Assembly: GCA_013398055.1 (NCBI GenBank)
Contig: VZRS01009483.1
Span: forward strand, 682,001 to 746,000
Direction of reading: 5' to 3'
DNA from: Ifrita kowaldi
Taxonomy: Eukaryota > Chordata > Aves > Passeriformes > Cinclosomatidae
Length of the DNA: 64,000 bases
The notes beneath the pieces were generated by a model that was not told where the DNA came from, made no database searches, and saw only the letters and a list, made by a program, of their open reading frames with translations. The translations under genes were made by a program, and so were the position numbers. This document shows positions 25,817 to 37,600 of the stretch, piece after piece. How positions within the stretch are numbered: position 1 is the first letter of the stretch; each line of letters begins with the position of its first letter.

Positions 25817-25886
25817 GGCAGCTGTTTCAATATCTGATTGCATTTTAGCTCTAATAGCTCAAGGGGAAAGCATTGCATTGTCTGCC

Positions 25887-27674
25887 ATGAGCTACTTCCT
25901 GTCCTACTGCAAAGCACACTGCACCGCCGTGCTCGCCCAGTACCAGAGCCTGAGGTCAGAGGGCTTTCTCTGCGATATTTTGCTGAAAGTGAAAGAAAAT
26001 GAGTTTCCTGCACACAAGTCCTTGTTGGCATGCTCCAGCGACTACTTCCGAGCCATGTTCAAAAGTTATACCCAAGAGTCTAAAGCCAGTGTTATTCACC
26101 TACAAGTTGTCTCACCCACTGGGCTCCAGCACATCCTGGATTTCATTTACACATCCTTGCTGCCCCTTTCCTTTGAAAGCCTGGAGGATACCTTGGAAGC
26201 TGCAAGCTACTTACAAGTGACTGACGCTATTGGTTTGTGCAATCAGTACTTAGTTAACAATCTTGCCTTGGAAAACTGCTGCTTCTCTGCCAATGTGGCC
26301 AGGAAGTTCTACCTGCCAGATGCCCTGGCAGCCACAGAAAAATACATTATCAAAAATGTCTGGAAGCTGCTGGACTTGGATTTGTCAGGACTTCTCGAGC
26401 TGAACTTCAGGTCTTTGCTAGCAGTGATTCAATCACCAGATCTCCCCATGGTGGAAGAATGTCGCCTGTTGAATCTTGTCCTGCTGTGGTTGAAGCAGGA
26501 TAAATCCAGGCTGGATCATGCAAGCAGCCTTTTAGAGCACATAAGATATGGTCTCATCCCAGTGGAAGAGCTGAGAAAAACCTACACACAGTCAGAAGTG
26601 TCCCTCTCAGCAGGTATTAAGTGCTTGATCATAAAAGCAATAAATTATCACACATCTGTATTCAAACAGCCTGTCATGCAGGATAAGTCCACCACACTGA
26701 GGAACCAGAAAACTCGGATCCTTCTGCTGGGGGGAGGGACAGCAAGTGAGGGGCTCGTCACCGATGTGGTGGCCTTCGATGTTTACAATCACAAATGGCG
26801 AACCCTCACGCAGCTGCAGGACAGGGTGCAGAACCACAGCGTGTGCGTGGTGGGGAACTTCCTCTATGTCTTGGGTGGGGAAATACAAAGTGGTACCCTG
26901 GGTGATGCTAAAATTGAAAAGACCTTATCAGTTACAAACAAGGTCCATCGGTATGATCCAAGATTTAACACATGGACCCAAATCACAGGCATGCTGGAAA
27001 AGAGATGCCAGTTTTCTTGCTGTGTCCTAGGCAAGGATATCTTTGCCATTGGTGGAAGGGGTGAGGATGGGTCGCTGCATTCATCTGTGGAAGTCTACGA
27101 CATCAGCAGGGATAGATGGACAAAGGCCAAGGAATTGCCATGCAGGATACATGGCCATGCCAGTGCTGTTTGCAGGAACACCATATACATCTCTGGGGGC
27201 AAGTACTCGGCCCCAGCCAGCACAAGCAATGACGTTTATTCTCTGAGCTCACTTGAAGTGCAGTGGGTGAAACGAGCCCCAATGAGCATTGCTCGGTTTG
27301 GGCACCAGATGGCAACAATCAGGGAATCCATATTCACCTTTCTGGGATTATATGAACCTTTCTCTGAAATAGAAAGGTATGACCCGGATCGAAACCAATG
27401 GACCCGGTTAAGGCCACTGGTCTACGATCGATTCTCCTATGGCCTGGCAGTGGTAGAGGAAACAGCTCTTCTTATTGGGGGAAAGAAATGGCAAAACTCA
27501 CTGGAGGTCTGCACGCAAGATGTGGTTGGCTACGATATCGACAACGATGGCTGGGAAGAGATCTGCAAGGCCCCCGCGCCGTGGTGTGGGCTGCAGTGCG
27601 CCGTGCTCCAGCTCTCTGAGGTGGCCGAAGAGCAGGACAGTGACAGCCAGCAGAAGAAGCTGCCCAACTGCTGA
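25887..27674 (+). CDS. KLHL34: KLHL34, Kelch-like protein 34
   Basis: A single 595-codon open frame in one exon. The start chosen is ATG 25887 (G at -3), because the protein then begins MSYFLSYCKAH, as the human protein does. The open frame extends 5' without an ATG. The BTB domain spans about residues 20-128, with the conserved D30 and the AHKSLLACSSDYFRAMF core at 42-58. A BACK domain follows at about 131-231, ending HIRYGLIP. Six Kelch blades run from about 276 to 570; the double Gly is clear in LLLGGG, YVLGGE, FAIGGR, YISGGK and LLIGGK, while one blade has FLGL instead. The C-terminus is short, acidic and Gln-rich. BTB-BACK-Kelch proteins normally bridge CUL3 to substrates for ubiquitination in the cytoplasm; the substrate of KLHL34 is not known to me. 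It is about 50 residues shorter than the human protein as I recall it. The gene faces CNKSR2 tail to tail, as in mammals. Confidence 0.95.
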   Translation: MSYFLSYCKAHCTAVLAQYQSLRSEGFLCDILLKVKENEFPAHKSLLACSSDYFRAMFKSYTQESKASVIHLQVVSPTGLQHILDFIYTSLLPLSFESLEDTLEAASYLQVTDAIGLCNQYLVNNLALENCCFSANVARKFYLPDALAATEKYIIKNVWKLLDLDLSGLLELNFRSLLAVIQSPDLPMVEECRLLNLVLLWLKQDKSRLDHASSLLEHIRYGLIPVEELRKTYTQSEVSLSAGIKCLIIKAINYHTSVFKQPVMQDKSTTLRNQKTRILLLGGGTASEGLVTDVVAFDVYNHKWRTLTQLQDRVQNHSVCVVGNFLYVLGGEIQSGTLGDAKIEKTLSVTNKVHRYDPRFNTWTQITGMLEKRCQFSCCVLGKDIFAIGGRGEDGSLHSSVEVYDISRDRWTKAKELPCRIHGHASAVCRNTIYISGGKYSAPASTSNDVYSLSSLEVQWVKRAPMSIARFGHQMATIRESIFTFLGLYEPFSEIERYDPDRNQWTRLRPLVYDRFSYGLAVVEETALLIGGKKWQNSLEVCTQDVVGYDIDNDGWEEICKAPAPWCGLQCAVLQLSEVAEEQDSDSQQKKLPNC

Positions 27675-28930
27675 GCTCCCATGCTGAGCAATATCCATCC
27701 CAGGAGATGAGCGAGCAGGCCGGTCCTGGAGAAGAAGAAAATTGCAGCCGCACTGAACGTGAGAGTGGAAGTTTTGCCTGGATAAGCCAAATGCTTGGTG
27801 GAAACAGGCAAGAAATCTGGCTCCAGCACAGGAAAAACATCTAGGGTTTATAAAGCTGGAAGCTGATCTCACTGAGCAAGGATGTAACCAATAGCACAGA
27901 GGTGATAAGTGAGAATCATAATCCTTGACTTTTGGAGAGTAATACTGAGATAGCAATTAGTAGATGTTGCAAGTCAGATTTTTCAAATATTAAAAAATAT
28001 AATCCATCTTTTCTGTTTTCTTAATCAGAGGTAATTTTCCCAGCTGGTAAGTGCTATTGAATTTTTATGCTATGGCTAAGCAAAGGAAAGAGAGCTGTAT
28101 AAAGACTAGAAAATTGATACCTACAAGAATTAGTAGCGAGTACTGCCACGGAAAAGGTATAATTTGATATACTACATACTAGGCAAGAATATCTTAGCTA
28201 GCCAGCACGAAATTACTGGACAGAAAGCAGGGATTTTTCACTAGGTAGGCTCAGCGACAGCTGAAAGTTAACACACTGTTTATTTGATAAAAGCCATTTC
28301 TCTCTCAGTGGCCTTTGTTGTAGAACACCTTCCAGAAGTTTATTTTGTGCTATTTTAAAGATTCACGCTACTGGTGATGTACATTTCTTTTGTATCCAAA
28401 GCCTGTGTTAGCTTAGATGGCCAGAGCTGAATGGGAATCCTTATCATCAGCCTCCAAGAAGCTTGTTACAGGAGGAACAAGCTGTTAGTAATGTCTTGGC
28501 ATTTACCTCGGTACCATACGCTGCTTTATCACACCTGTGCATAAGGGTAAAATTCTTCGTTGCTGTTCAACTGCTACATGAGAGAACCCTGCAGTCAAAA
28601 AAAGGTTTACTTTCATCAAAGAGTACAAAGGGGAGGGAGGTAACTGAAGGTTTTCAGAAGGCTTTACTCAGTGTCTGCCTACATATGAATCAGCAATAGT
28701 ATCACTCCCTTTTGGCCACACTGGCACAGTTTGAAGTCACACAGGGGTACTTTATGATACATGGGTATGTGAAATGCAGATAAAACGGTCAGATGCCACA
28801 GAATCACTCTGGTATGGAGTAAATCGAATCTCGAGCCATAAATGTTCATTTAAAAGCTAAATTTATTGTACTTCATTTTACAGTGTTCCCTTTCTAGGCT
28901 GAGAATTAATACAATAAAAATATATATAGA
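27675..28930 (+). other. KLHL34: KLHL34 3' UTR, approximate extent
   Basis: The sequence after the TGA at 27672-27674 has no further coding signal. An ATTAAA at 27989-27994 could give a short UTR, and an AATAAA at 28913-28918 a long one. The longer form would overlap the CNKSR2 3' UTR on the other strand. Extent is inferred. Confidence 0.4.
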
Positions 28931-31136
28931 AGAACATTTAATAGTCTTAAAAGAAGGCAGCACAATGGAGAGGACACGTTCTTTGTCACTAGACTAGCTT
29001 AAAAAACTGTAATGTTTAATTTTCACCTTTAAAGCAATCAAGCTAACTTTACTAATGTAAAGTGCAGGCAGAATGGCTGTTGCATAGCAACAGATCTAAG
29101 TCTTCTGAACTGCCTTGGTTTTGACAAGGAATCAACTACACAATGTGCATATACATCCATCAGATATAAAGAGTTTTTCTTATGAATATATTTACTTTTG
29201 GTCCAGTAAAACAATAGCAAGAGAATCTAAATGCTTGGAACAATAGCACAATCCATTTCAAGTCAAGCATTTCTTAAGAGAAATTTACAAAAACCTCACA
29301 AATTTAATATACAAGTCAGTATCCATGCAGTAAATAAATGTCCAGTTTATACAAACAATATTCTCCTAATAGTACAAATCTTACACTGGATCCAGAATTC
29401 TATACAAATGTTAATACGATTTGTCATCCATACAACTTGAATATAGGATTACTGAAAATGGGCTACAGAAAGGCCACTCTTCTGTACAGTTGTGCAAAAT
29501 CTGCAGAACATTTGCAATCCAAATGCAGTAACAAGACAGAAAATGAGGGGTAGAAAGAGAAGAAGAAAGAGAAGCAAGAGAGAAAAAGGGGAGAAAGAGA
29601 GAGGAATAAAATAAAGAAAGAAGGAGAGAGAAAATAAATCTGTCCATTCTTTCCTTCATCCCTTCATGGATATAACTGCCAGGAAATATCAGAGCTCATA
29701 AAGATTGAAGTACATTCACTGAGCTGTACAGGCAATAGTCTCAAGCTGGTTAAGAGTACAACTCACTAAAGTATAAAGGAGGCTTTTCCTTTCCACATGA
29801 GCACTATTAAACCATGTCATGAGTCCTAACTTACGCAGCAAAATACTGAAGAGCAGCAGAAATATTTTGTCATGCTCTTAACATTTTTCAAAAACAAGCC
29901 CATAAAAAGTAAATACATGATTTAAGAGTTCCCTCCCACTTTTATTTCAGCCATGTGGCTAACTCTAAGGATCTTTTTCCCCTCATATTCACTGGGTTGT
30001 CTTCAGCAGATAGCAAATCTCATGGAAGTTTAAAACATTTTAATTGGCTTGTGAACTCAGCAGAACCCAGAGACATCCCTTCCCCTTCAAAAGCAAACCA
30101 GAGACTTTTTCACTCCTCGGTTATTTTTCAGGTTCTGTGCTCAGCTCTGTTCTCATCACAAATTATCCCTGCATACAATACAGCCAAATTTCACAGCTTA
30201 GAAAACACATAGGAAACTACTTGAAAAATCCTATTCACTCCTTTTCTACTGTGGGAATCTTCAAAGCATCTCAGATTTGAAGCATTTCACTGGGAACCTT
30301 TTCCACTGACTCTTTTCTGGGCTAAAGAAATGCTGCTACCAAGGATGTTGAAAGCCTACATTATCTCTTTTGCAAAATCTGCTCATTGTACCTTCAGTGC
30401 AAAAGCATCATCAATCACAGTACGACTAATTGTTTTTTTTAAATCAACCTAATGTGATTAAGAGACAACACACAATTTGGTATTAATTATAATACAAACC
30501 AGCATCCCTTTGCACTGGTGGTAAACCTTAGCAACAGGCTTTAAAAACGCACAAGGAAATAAGACCCACCCTTTTGACACTTAAATTCACATTAGTCATT
30601 TTTCTGTCTGCTGACTTTCAACCTTTTATGTGTTTGACAAAACTGAAATACAACCACTGCATTACACTTTTTCCCTGTTATTTAAGAAAACTCCTAGAGT
30701 TTCTCATGAAATATAAAAATTGGTTTTCTCCCACCACCAAAATAGTACCTGCACTCCAAAAATGCAATGCAATACTGGAATTATATAATACAAAATATCA
30801 TTGTAAAACTGACTTTTGATAACAAAAGCTTTAGCACGTGGAACTTCCTGCATGAAGGCCACAGTCTTCCAAAAATGCTTTAAAATCCTTTTCTTCAATA
30901 GCTAAAGATCATGTTTTTTAATTCACAGAAGGTAAACACAAGCAGAGCATTGGTAGCATATAAAATATACAAATCCTCATTAAAGAAGTGGTATCGTTGA
31001 CCATTGAAGGCTTACTTGACACAGCTGAGTAACATTAAAATATCATTTACTAGAGTTCTCACATATTGATATAAAAACTACTTTATGCACTTAAGTAAAG
31101 GGCTGGAGTGTAGCCAATGGACAAAAGGAGAGGCCT
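28862..31136 (-). other. CNKSR2: CNKSR2 3' UTR, approximate extent
   Basis: On the minus strand, AT-rich sequence follows the CNKSR2 stop at 31137-31139. Candidate poly(A) signals (AATAAA on the minus strand) lie at 29941-29946, 28862-28867 and 28279-28284. A purine tract on the + strand at 29541-29638 would be a long C/U-rich tract in this UTR. The length of about 2.3 kb assumes the 28862 signal. Confidence 0.45.
29541..29638. repeat. near-homopurine tract
   Basis: Nearly 100 bases are almost only A and G on the + strand, built of GAAAGAGA-type units. On the CNKSR2 sense strand it is a long C/U tract. Confidence 0.75.
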
Positions 31137-31352
31137 TTATACGTGTGTTTCTATGTACGAGTGAGTGTGTGCTAACGAGGCTATAAGTGCTTCAACCTCA
31201 GACGAGCCATTAACAGAGTCCCCCGGGGGGCTGCTTTCGTAGACGTTCATGAAGAGATCAAGGTACATTTGCTTCCATTCTTGAAAGTCTCTAGACGTCA
31301 AAGCTGGATTATCCAGAACTTTATCTATAATGGCTACTTCTCCTTCCCTGGC
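31137..31352 (-). CDS. CNKSR2: CNKSR2, last coding exon with PDZ ligand
   Basis: On the minus strand an acceptor (TTTTCTCTCACAG) precedes GCC at 31352. The exon then reads 71 codons to TAA at 31137-31139. The peptide starts AREGEVAIIDKVLDNPALTS and ends SLAHTHSYIETHV, matching the human C-terminus as I remember it. The last four residues, ETHV, are a class I PDZ ligand known to bind PSD-95 family proteins. CNKSR2 (MAGUIN) is a postsynaptic scaffold with SAM, CRIC, PDZ and PH domains linking Ras/MAPK and Rho-type signalling to the synapse. Only the C-terminal part is in the window. The middle of this exon, about residues 36-52, departs from the human sequence while both ends are conserved. Confidence 0.95.
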   Translation of the reverse strand, partial: AREGEVAIIDKVLDNPALTSRDFQEWKQMYLDLFMNVYESSPPGDSVNGSSEVEALIASLAHTHSYIETHV

Positions 31353-34300
31353 CTGTGAGAGAAAAGGAACAAGGAAAGAGTTAATGCAAGTGATGAGTCA
31401 TTGGCAAAATCAATCACGTGGGTGGAAGGAGAGAATGGGGGGTGCAAACTCAAGCCTCAGAGCCCCTGAAAGCACAGGGACTATCTGCTCGATGAGCACT
31501 CACAAAGAGAAGCCCTTTCTGCAGGGTGTCACACTTCCCTCTGGGACTTGGGCTTCTCTCGCCTTGTCCACAACCCTTGGTAAGAGTCCCTATTCCCCCA
31601 CCTGACCCCTTGTTCAGCCCCAGCAAAAGCAAGCCCTGTACTGTTTAGCTGCTTGCATTTCTCAGGATGGGTTTCACACAACAAAGTGCCATCTCTTTGC
31701 CCTTGATCAGCCTCAGAAATACTGCGTGGGTGTGTGGGATGCAGACACACACACGGCCTCCCACCTGCCAGCACACCTACGCCTCTTTACCAGGCTCGTC
31801 ATGGGGGCATCTGAGCTCTGCATCGCAAAGGCTTGTGCAAGGAGTTCCATGTGAAGGACAACTCATCTTCACTAAAGATCTACTGCATGTAGCCAGCTGG
31901 CTGGCTGCAACCTCTTCCTACCACTGACGTGGCAAAGAGAAGGCAGAGGAAGGGAAAATATAACATAGCTCCTTATGCACCATTGGGGCAGGGGAAGTGA
32001 CTGTATCACAATCCCTCTCTGGTGACTGGTTCACAGGGAGCTGAGGGTCACAGTAAGCCTCAGATGTACCCGTAGCCACTCACGGTTGTTGCAAGTGGCA
32101 GAAGCTGGATGCCACAGCCATCATCCTTGGAAACACAACTAACACACAGGTTTCCAGCACTACTCCTCAGCACAGGAATGGCGCAGCAACCAGCAATCTC
32201 CCCTCCAACCTTCCTGCCACACGGGTTTCACATTCCTCACGGCTAACTGACATTGTCCATGTCCATACTATGACTATGTTAAATCTTTCTGGATAGCATG
32301 GCAAGGGGAAATACCAAGCTGTGTATGATGGGATAGATCAGAAGGGTCAAAGACATCTTCCATAGGCAGTACTTTCATGCTTCGCAAGCAACAGCAAATT
32401 AACACTACCTGCTAGAATATTCATTTCCAGAAGAAGAAGGCAAGCTGAGAACGAGCTGTGGAAAAGAAACCATGGGAACTCCTGATCACCATATCTCTGC
32501 TTGAACTGCAACAACTTATTTCTCACAGGTTGTGGCTGGTCCCACACCTCTGCACTACCAGCCAGGCAGCTCATACTCAATGACAGGAGAATGATTTTGC
32601 GTTATCACAGGAAAGAGAGCACAGGGGTCTTTCATTAATGACTTAGAAGATGGGACATCAAGAGCTAGAAGCAGTTTGGAGGACTGTCTCTGGATGCTAT
32701 TATGTAGGATAAAATTCAAGGAGAGTTCAGAACATCAGTGCCAACAGGCCAGCGCAATTGGCTGCATTCAGGAAGGAGAAATCAAAGGCACTGATAAAAA
32801 GAAAGAATAATTGATTAGGTAATAGCAGTAGCTACTGGTTGATACGATTACCAGTAGTATGGCACAGGTGGAGCTCTGGGCTGTAATGCAGCTAGTCACA
32901 AGTTACCATGATGTCACTGCAAACCAAGCCTGTGTAACCCTACACTGCTGTTCTACGCAGGAAACAACAATTATCTGTCTTTGCTCCTTGCTGCCACTGC
33001 GTTTTCCATTATTGGTGTCATGTACTTAAGAATGATTTGCACCAATCACAGTCCAAACAAGAGTGCTGACAGGCTTAGAAAATATGGCTCATGGACAGAG
33101 AATGAACAAACTGTGTTTGCTTGGTCCAAAGGAATGAAGTTCCAGAGAAGCACAAAACCGGGCACCTGCACCTGCTAGGTCAAGAGGCTGCACTGGTTCA
33201 GGACTTCCCTGAAGGAAAGCAATTTCATTTGCAGGAAGCCATTGGTATAATGTACCTCAGGTATCAATAAACACCAACAAAAGAGACAATTCAGCATGGG
33301 AGCAGGCTGCTGCTGCTGAACCACAGCTGAGGTGTGAGTGACCCCGCTGTGGTACAACAGCACAGCTACGGTGTGAACTCCTGCCACCCCGGTGTGTGTG
33401 AGAGCCCTGCGATTTTGTTTCCATTTCTCATGCTTGTAGAAGCCATGTGGACAGCTTGTGAATGTTGCCTTTTTTGCCAGCCTGCAATCCTGCAAAGACT
33501 CACATACCAAGATAATAACTCAAGCTGCCTTCAAGGAGATGATACAGTAGAGGAAGTTAAGCATGTGTAGGATTTTTTTTCAGGATGGGAGCCCCACAGC
33601 ATGAAAATGATATTGTTTAAATGCTTCTCTAGGTGACGGAAAACTAAATTAATTAATGTTGATAAAGCCCTCTTTGATGAAAGCTATTACAAAATGCACT
33701 GTACAATTATCTGGTGACTTAAAATGTGGTAATTCAATATAGTTAACAGGGTCCCTGAGGAAATCCAGCATATTGTTTGCTGAAATCTCTATCAGGACAG
33801 AACTGAAACTGCTGTAACAAACAAAGGAAGCTGGCAAGGAGGCTAAATGAGCTGTGGTGCATTTAAAATGACCATAAAAATCTTCAAATCTATCATTACT
33901 GCTATCTATTTATTTAATCAATCTTACTGATTAAATACAATGATCCTATCAGTTTACACAGAAAGCAAGCACACAGTTTCCTCCTGGACAAGCTCATCAA
34001 TTAGAAAACAGTCAAGTGTTGCAAGAGATACTGTGCCCTTCTGAAGGCTGGCTTTGCTTAACTTAGACTTTGGCAATTACAAAGTGAATGTGTTTCGGTA
34101 AATGAAAATGTTCAGGGACAAAAAAGGGATTAAGGTTTCCTCCACTAATTTGGTGTCAAATTCTGTTAAACTAGCTAGAGGAGGAGCAGCTGACTGAGAT
34201 TAAATACAAGAAAATAAAGAAATAAAAACTGATCCCCTCACTTTGACTGCTCTCCCAGCCACGTTTTTCTCTGCTTTTCAAGCAGCGCTTCCCCATGTGT

Positions 34301-34414
34301 CCCTTGTTTGCACACTGGGCTAAGCCTGGATTCCAGCTGCACACAATAATCTCTGATTGCAATACAGCCCGATCCAACCCTGGGGCAGGATTTTTCCTCC
34401 CTGTTTTATCTCAC
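31353..34414 (-). other. CNKSR2: CNKSR2 last intron
   Basis: The intron lies between the two CNKSR2 coding exons, with GT at 34414-34413 and AG at 31354-31353 on the minus strand. The phase is 0. It holds no other exon I can see. A short CR1-like block lies at about 32,610-32,690. Confidence 0.85.
32610..32690 (+). mobile_element. possible CR1-like reverse transcriptase scrap
   Basis: The run 'tcattaatgacttagaagatggga' type sequence reads like the FINDLEDG block of CR1 reverse transcriptase. The match is short and the flanks are unclear. Confidence 0.3.
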
Positions 34415-34611
34415 CTTTAAAGTGCTTTTCAGAATTCGCAGCTGATGCAGTTTTTCATTGACTACTGGATCGCTACATCTCTTTATAAAAGATTTCTTAT
34501 ACTCCAGCTTAGTGGAAATCCGCTGGTCTCCTAAAGGAGACAGGCTGGCCTGCTCCAAGGCTCTGTACAAATCTTGCAAGGAGTCTGCTGTTTTTTCCTC
34601 TATAGTTTCAA
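34415..34611 (-). CDS. CNKSR2: CNKSR2, penultimate coding exon
   Basis: On the minus strand an acceptor (TCATTACAG) precedes TT, the last two bases of a split codon. Then come 65 codons (ETIEEKTADSLQDLYRALEQ ... RILKSTLK), followed by AAAG|GTGAGA. The block SLQDLYRALEQASLSPLG is nearly identical to human CNKSR2 as I recall it. The exon is 197 bp and ends in phase 0, joining the last exon without a break. It encodes the start of the helical C-terminal region that precedes the PDZ ligand. The exon before it, long and rich in acidic residues in human, was not found in the window. Confidence 0.94.
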
Positions 34612-37600
34612 CTGTAATGAGACAAAGGGGAAAACAAAAAAAGGAGGAAGAAATAGAGAAAGGAACAATGTATCATTAATGTGATTATATGAAGACCTAT
34701 CAAAAACCTTTGCAAAATGTTTAACAGGTTTAACTAGACCATAAAGAGACTATTTCACACCTCCTAAGTGCCAGAAAAAAGTGCTGCGATGGCTCCTTCT
34801 TGATATTGCCTTCAGAAGAAAGGGAGAAAAACTTTCAAGAATGTAAAATCTTGACATGCAGAGAAAGAGGGAAAAAACAGAAAAGAGTGCAAGGTGCAGT
34901 AATATTAGAGTGACTTACTACCAGAAATCAGATGTCTGGTATTGTAGTTATATAATTCTGGTGACTTCCTTATTACAAGGAGAGGAAGCCCTGGAAGATC
35001 CTGCTAAGGAACCCATCAGGGATCGGATCTCAGACTGAAAGTGCTGATAACAGCTCAAGAATATGTCATGGTGGCCCTGCAATGACATGTCCTTTTCCTT
35101 CCTAGAAAATTCCACTTATTTTTTGTCTCTTATTTTTGATACTCAGTAGTGTTGTTCAGTAGTCAGTAAAGCTGTCACTTACGGTGGTCTGTTACTTTAC
35201 TATTACCTGAAGGTTCAGCAGCAGACTAGAGACTAAACATAAGAGCACAACCATGACCTAGCAGCACAGCAAAGCAAAACAGAGCTGTTTGCATTATAGT
35301 TTGGTTTTTAAAACTTAAAATTTATTATATAATACACCAAAATATATAAATATTAAGAGTATTTATTTATTATAGGTTTACAATACTTGTTCTAACTAGT
35401 ACTGAAAGCATTTAAAAAGAAAAAATAAAAAAGAAAGGTTTTGCTTCTCTAAAAAATAAAACCAAGCAAAAGCTGGGGATGAAGTGTAACTCTGATATGA
35501 GCATTTGAAATGCTTCATATAGAAAACATCAAACCACTTCAACCTTTCACACAATGTTTCCCCCAGCGGAAACTGTTTGGTGAGTCCGTACAAGCTTTGC
35601 AGGCATCAGTGCAGTGTCAGGATTAGCAGAGTGGTGATCAGGATGAGCCAGGGCAGCCTTTGGGACAGTGTCAGCTGTGTCCCTTAGCTCTGTCCCTGCT
35701 GCCCCTTGCACACTGACACACATGTTCATGCCAGACACCACCTGTGCATGGCCTCCTGGTTGCTTCAGAGCCCTTGGGATCCTCCCAGCCAGTCTTGGCT
35801 TTCCAAGGGGTGCTTGTTTTCCTGCTTCAAGGTGCCTGTGTCCTTGGGAGGCTTTCCCAGAAGCTCTTTAGGAAGGCTGCTTAGTTTCAGTCATTAGCTT
35901 TGCCCTGTGACTGACCCTGCTCCAAGACAGCCATTTCTACTGGCTGAAAGTTTACCACAATACTGAAGTACCCTTGAGTAAAGAACATCAGTGTCCTCAG
36001 GTGACTAGAGGGTTTTTTATCAATCAAGAGAGAAGACAGTTTGTGTTTAGAAGGGACATTTTTAGCCCATCAAGGGCCACCTGAGGCCACCTCCCATTCG
36101 AGCCCATACTATCCAGTAGGGCAACGACTCTCCTCAGGCTCAGGCAAGAACTCCAGAGATCTAAATCTCCTCACCCCATCACAAAAAGTGTTTCTGTTTG
36201 TACAGATCTTTATACAATCCGAGAATTTTGCAATCAACAACTAATCTAGCTTCATCTCTCATCAGTTTATTCCTTTGCCCTTTTAGAGGGCAGCTGTTTT
36301 TAAAGCACACATTTTAATTTTTTTTTTTAAGAGATATGGAAGTGAAGAAGGGTTGGAGACCTTTTATCGATGGAAGTATTTTGAGTCTGCACAGAGCTCC
36401 CTAAATCATCCCATCCTGTGCTACCCTGCTTGGTAAGCTGGGTTCATCACTGTCAATGGTGGCCAGGACTGAAATAAAATAGAAATGAATGCTTTTCTCT
36501 TTCTTGGAATTTTCTTTCTTATTAAAACATCTAATGGGCTAAAGGGCAAAACATTCAGTAGCTGAGTATTTAGAGTGCGGTTAAAATCTCCTGTGGTCTT
36601 GATTTTTATGCTTTCTTAAGAAATCCATGCAGCAATGAGGTCAGAAGTTTGGGATCTCTCTATCAGTTCCTATTGCTGAATGCTGATGTCCATCAGTCTG
36701 ACAGCTGTGGAAGGGGAGTGATTTGCTAAAGGGCAAAGGGAAAACACCCTCCTGGTCTGACACAGGAGACACCTGTTTCTCTCTCTCCCTCTCATCTCTT
36801 GCTATTCAAGGCAAAAGAGGTCTTTCCTCAGGTGTCTCTACCCCAGCAGCACTGCCAAGGTTGCACCCTGAGGGGGTTAGTAAAGGGATGGCTTGCTGAA
36901 GAAGGAGGCCAGCACTTTGACTCTACACCATCTCAATGTACTTTGCTAGAGTGACCTAGAGCCTGGACTGGTAACCAGCCACCACATCTGGGCTTGCCAT
37001 CAAAACCCCACGGCTTCCTAAAACACAAAAGCTCCCCACCAAGATGAAGGACAGCATTTGAGCTCAACCCTAAGGTTCAATACTGAATGACAAGTGCCTT
37101 TAATGAACCTGGATGGCCCCTGTGAGTATAAACCCTCTGCCAGGGGGCTTGTCCTGCCCTCCCTCCCTGCACTCTGGCCTGGGATCTGCATGGCTGGTGC
37201 TCCTCAGGGCTCATCCTCTGGGAGAAGCAGCCGCCACTCAATGTGGGCCTCAGAGTGACTGCGGACACCGGACTTCTGCCCTCGCCCAGATGGGAACAGC
37301 TCTGAGACCACACAGGAAAGGCACAGGACTGTGGGGGCAGGACACAGGCTGGGTTAGGCAGCAGAACCCTGACAGAAGGTCTCTGGAACGCATCAGCACA
37401 TCACCTCCACACGGCTGGGGCTGCCTCCCCCAGACTCCGTCACTGACTTGGTGATGTCACTACCAGCAGCTCATCAAAAAGGGGACAGGATTTCCTAAAA
37501 AGGAAAGAGGAGAGAAGAAAAACAGGTCCCTTAAATGCCTTGCTGCTGCTGAGGCTGGGGAAGCGCTAAAGAGGGCAAGATGCCTTGTTCCACCCATGGT

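Noticed and set aside
25809..25886. KLHL34 start at position 25809, giving 621 residues
   Set aside because: The codon there is TTG, not ATG. The conserved start MSYFLSYCKAH begins at 25887. The open stretch before it is explained better as UTR or as part of the spliced extension.
25795..27956. Several open frames overlapping KLHL34 on both strands
   Set aside because: They are shadows of the strongly coding KLHL34 frame. None resembles a known protein.
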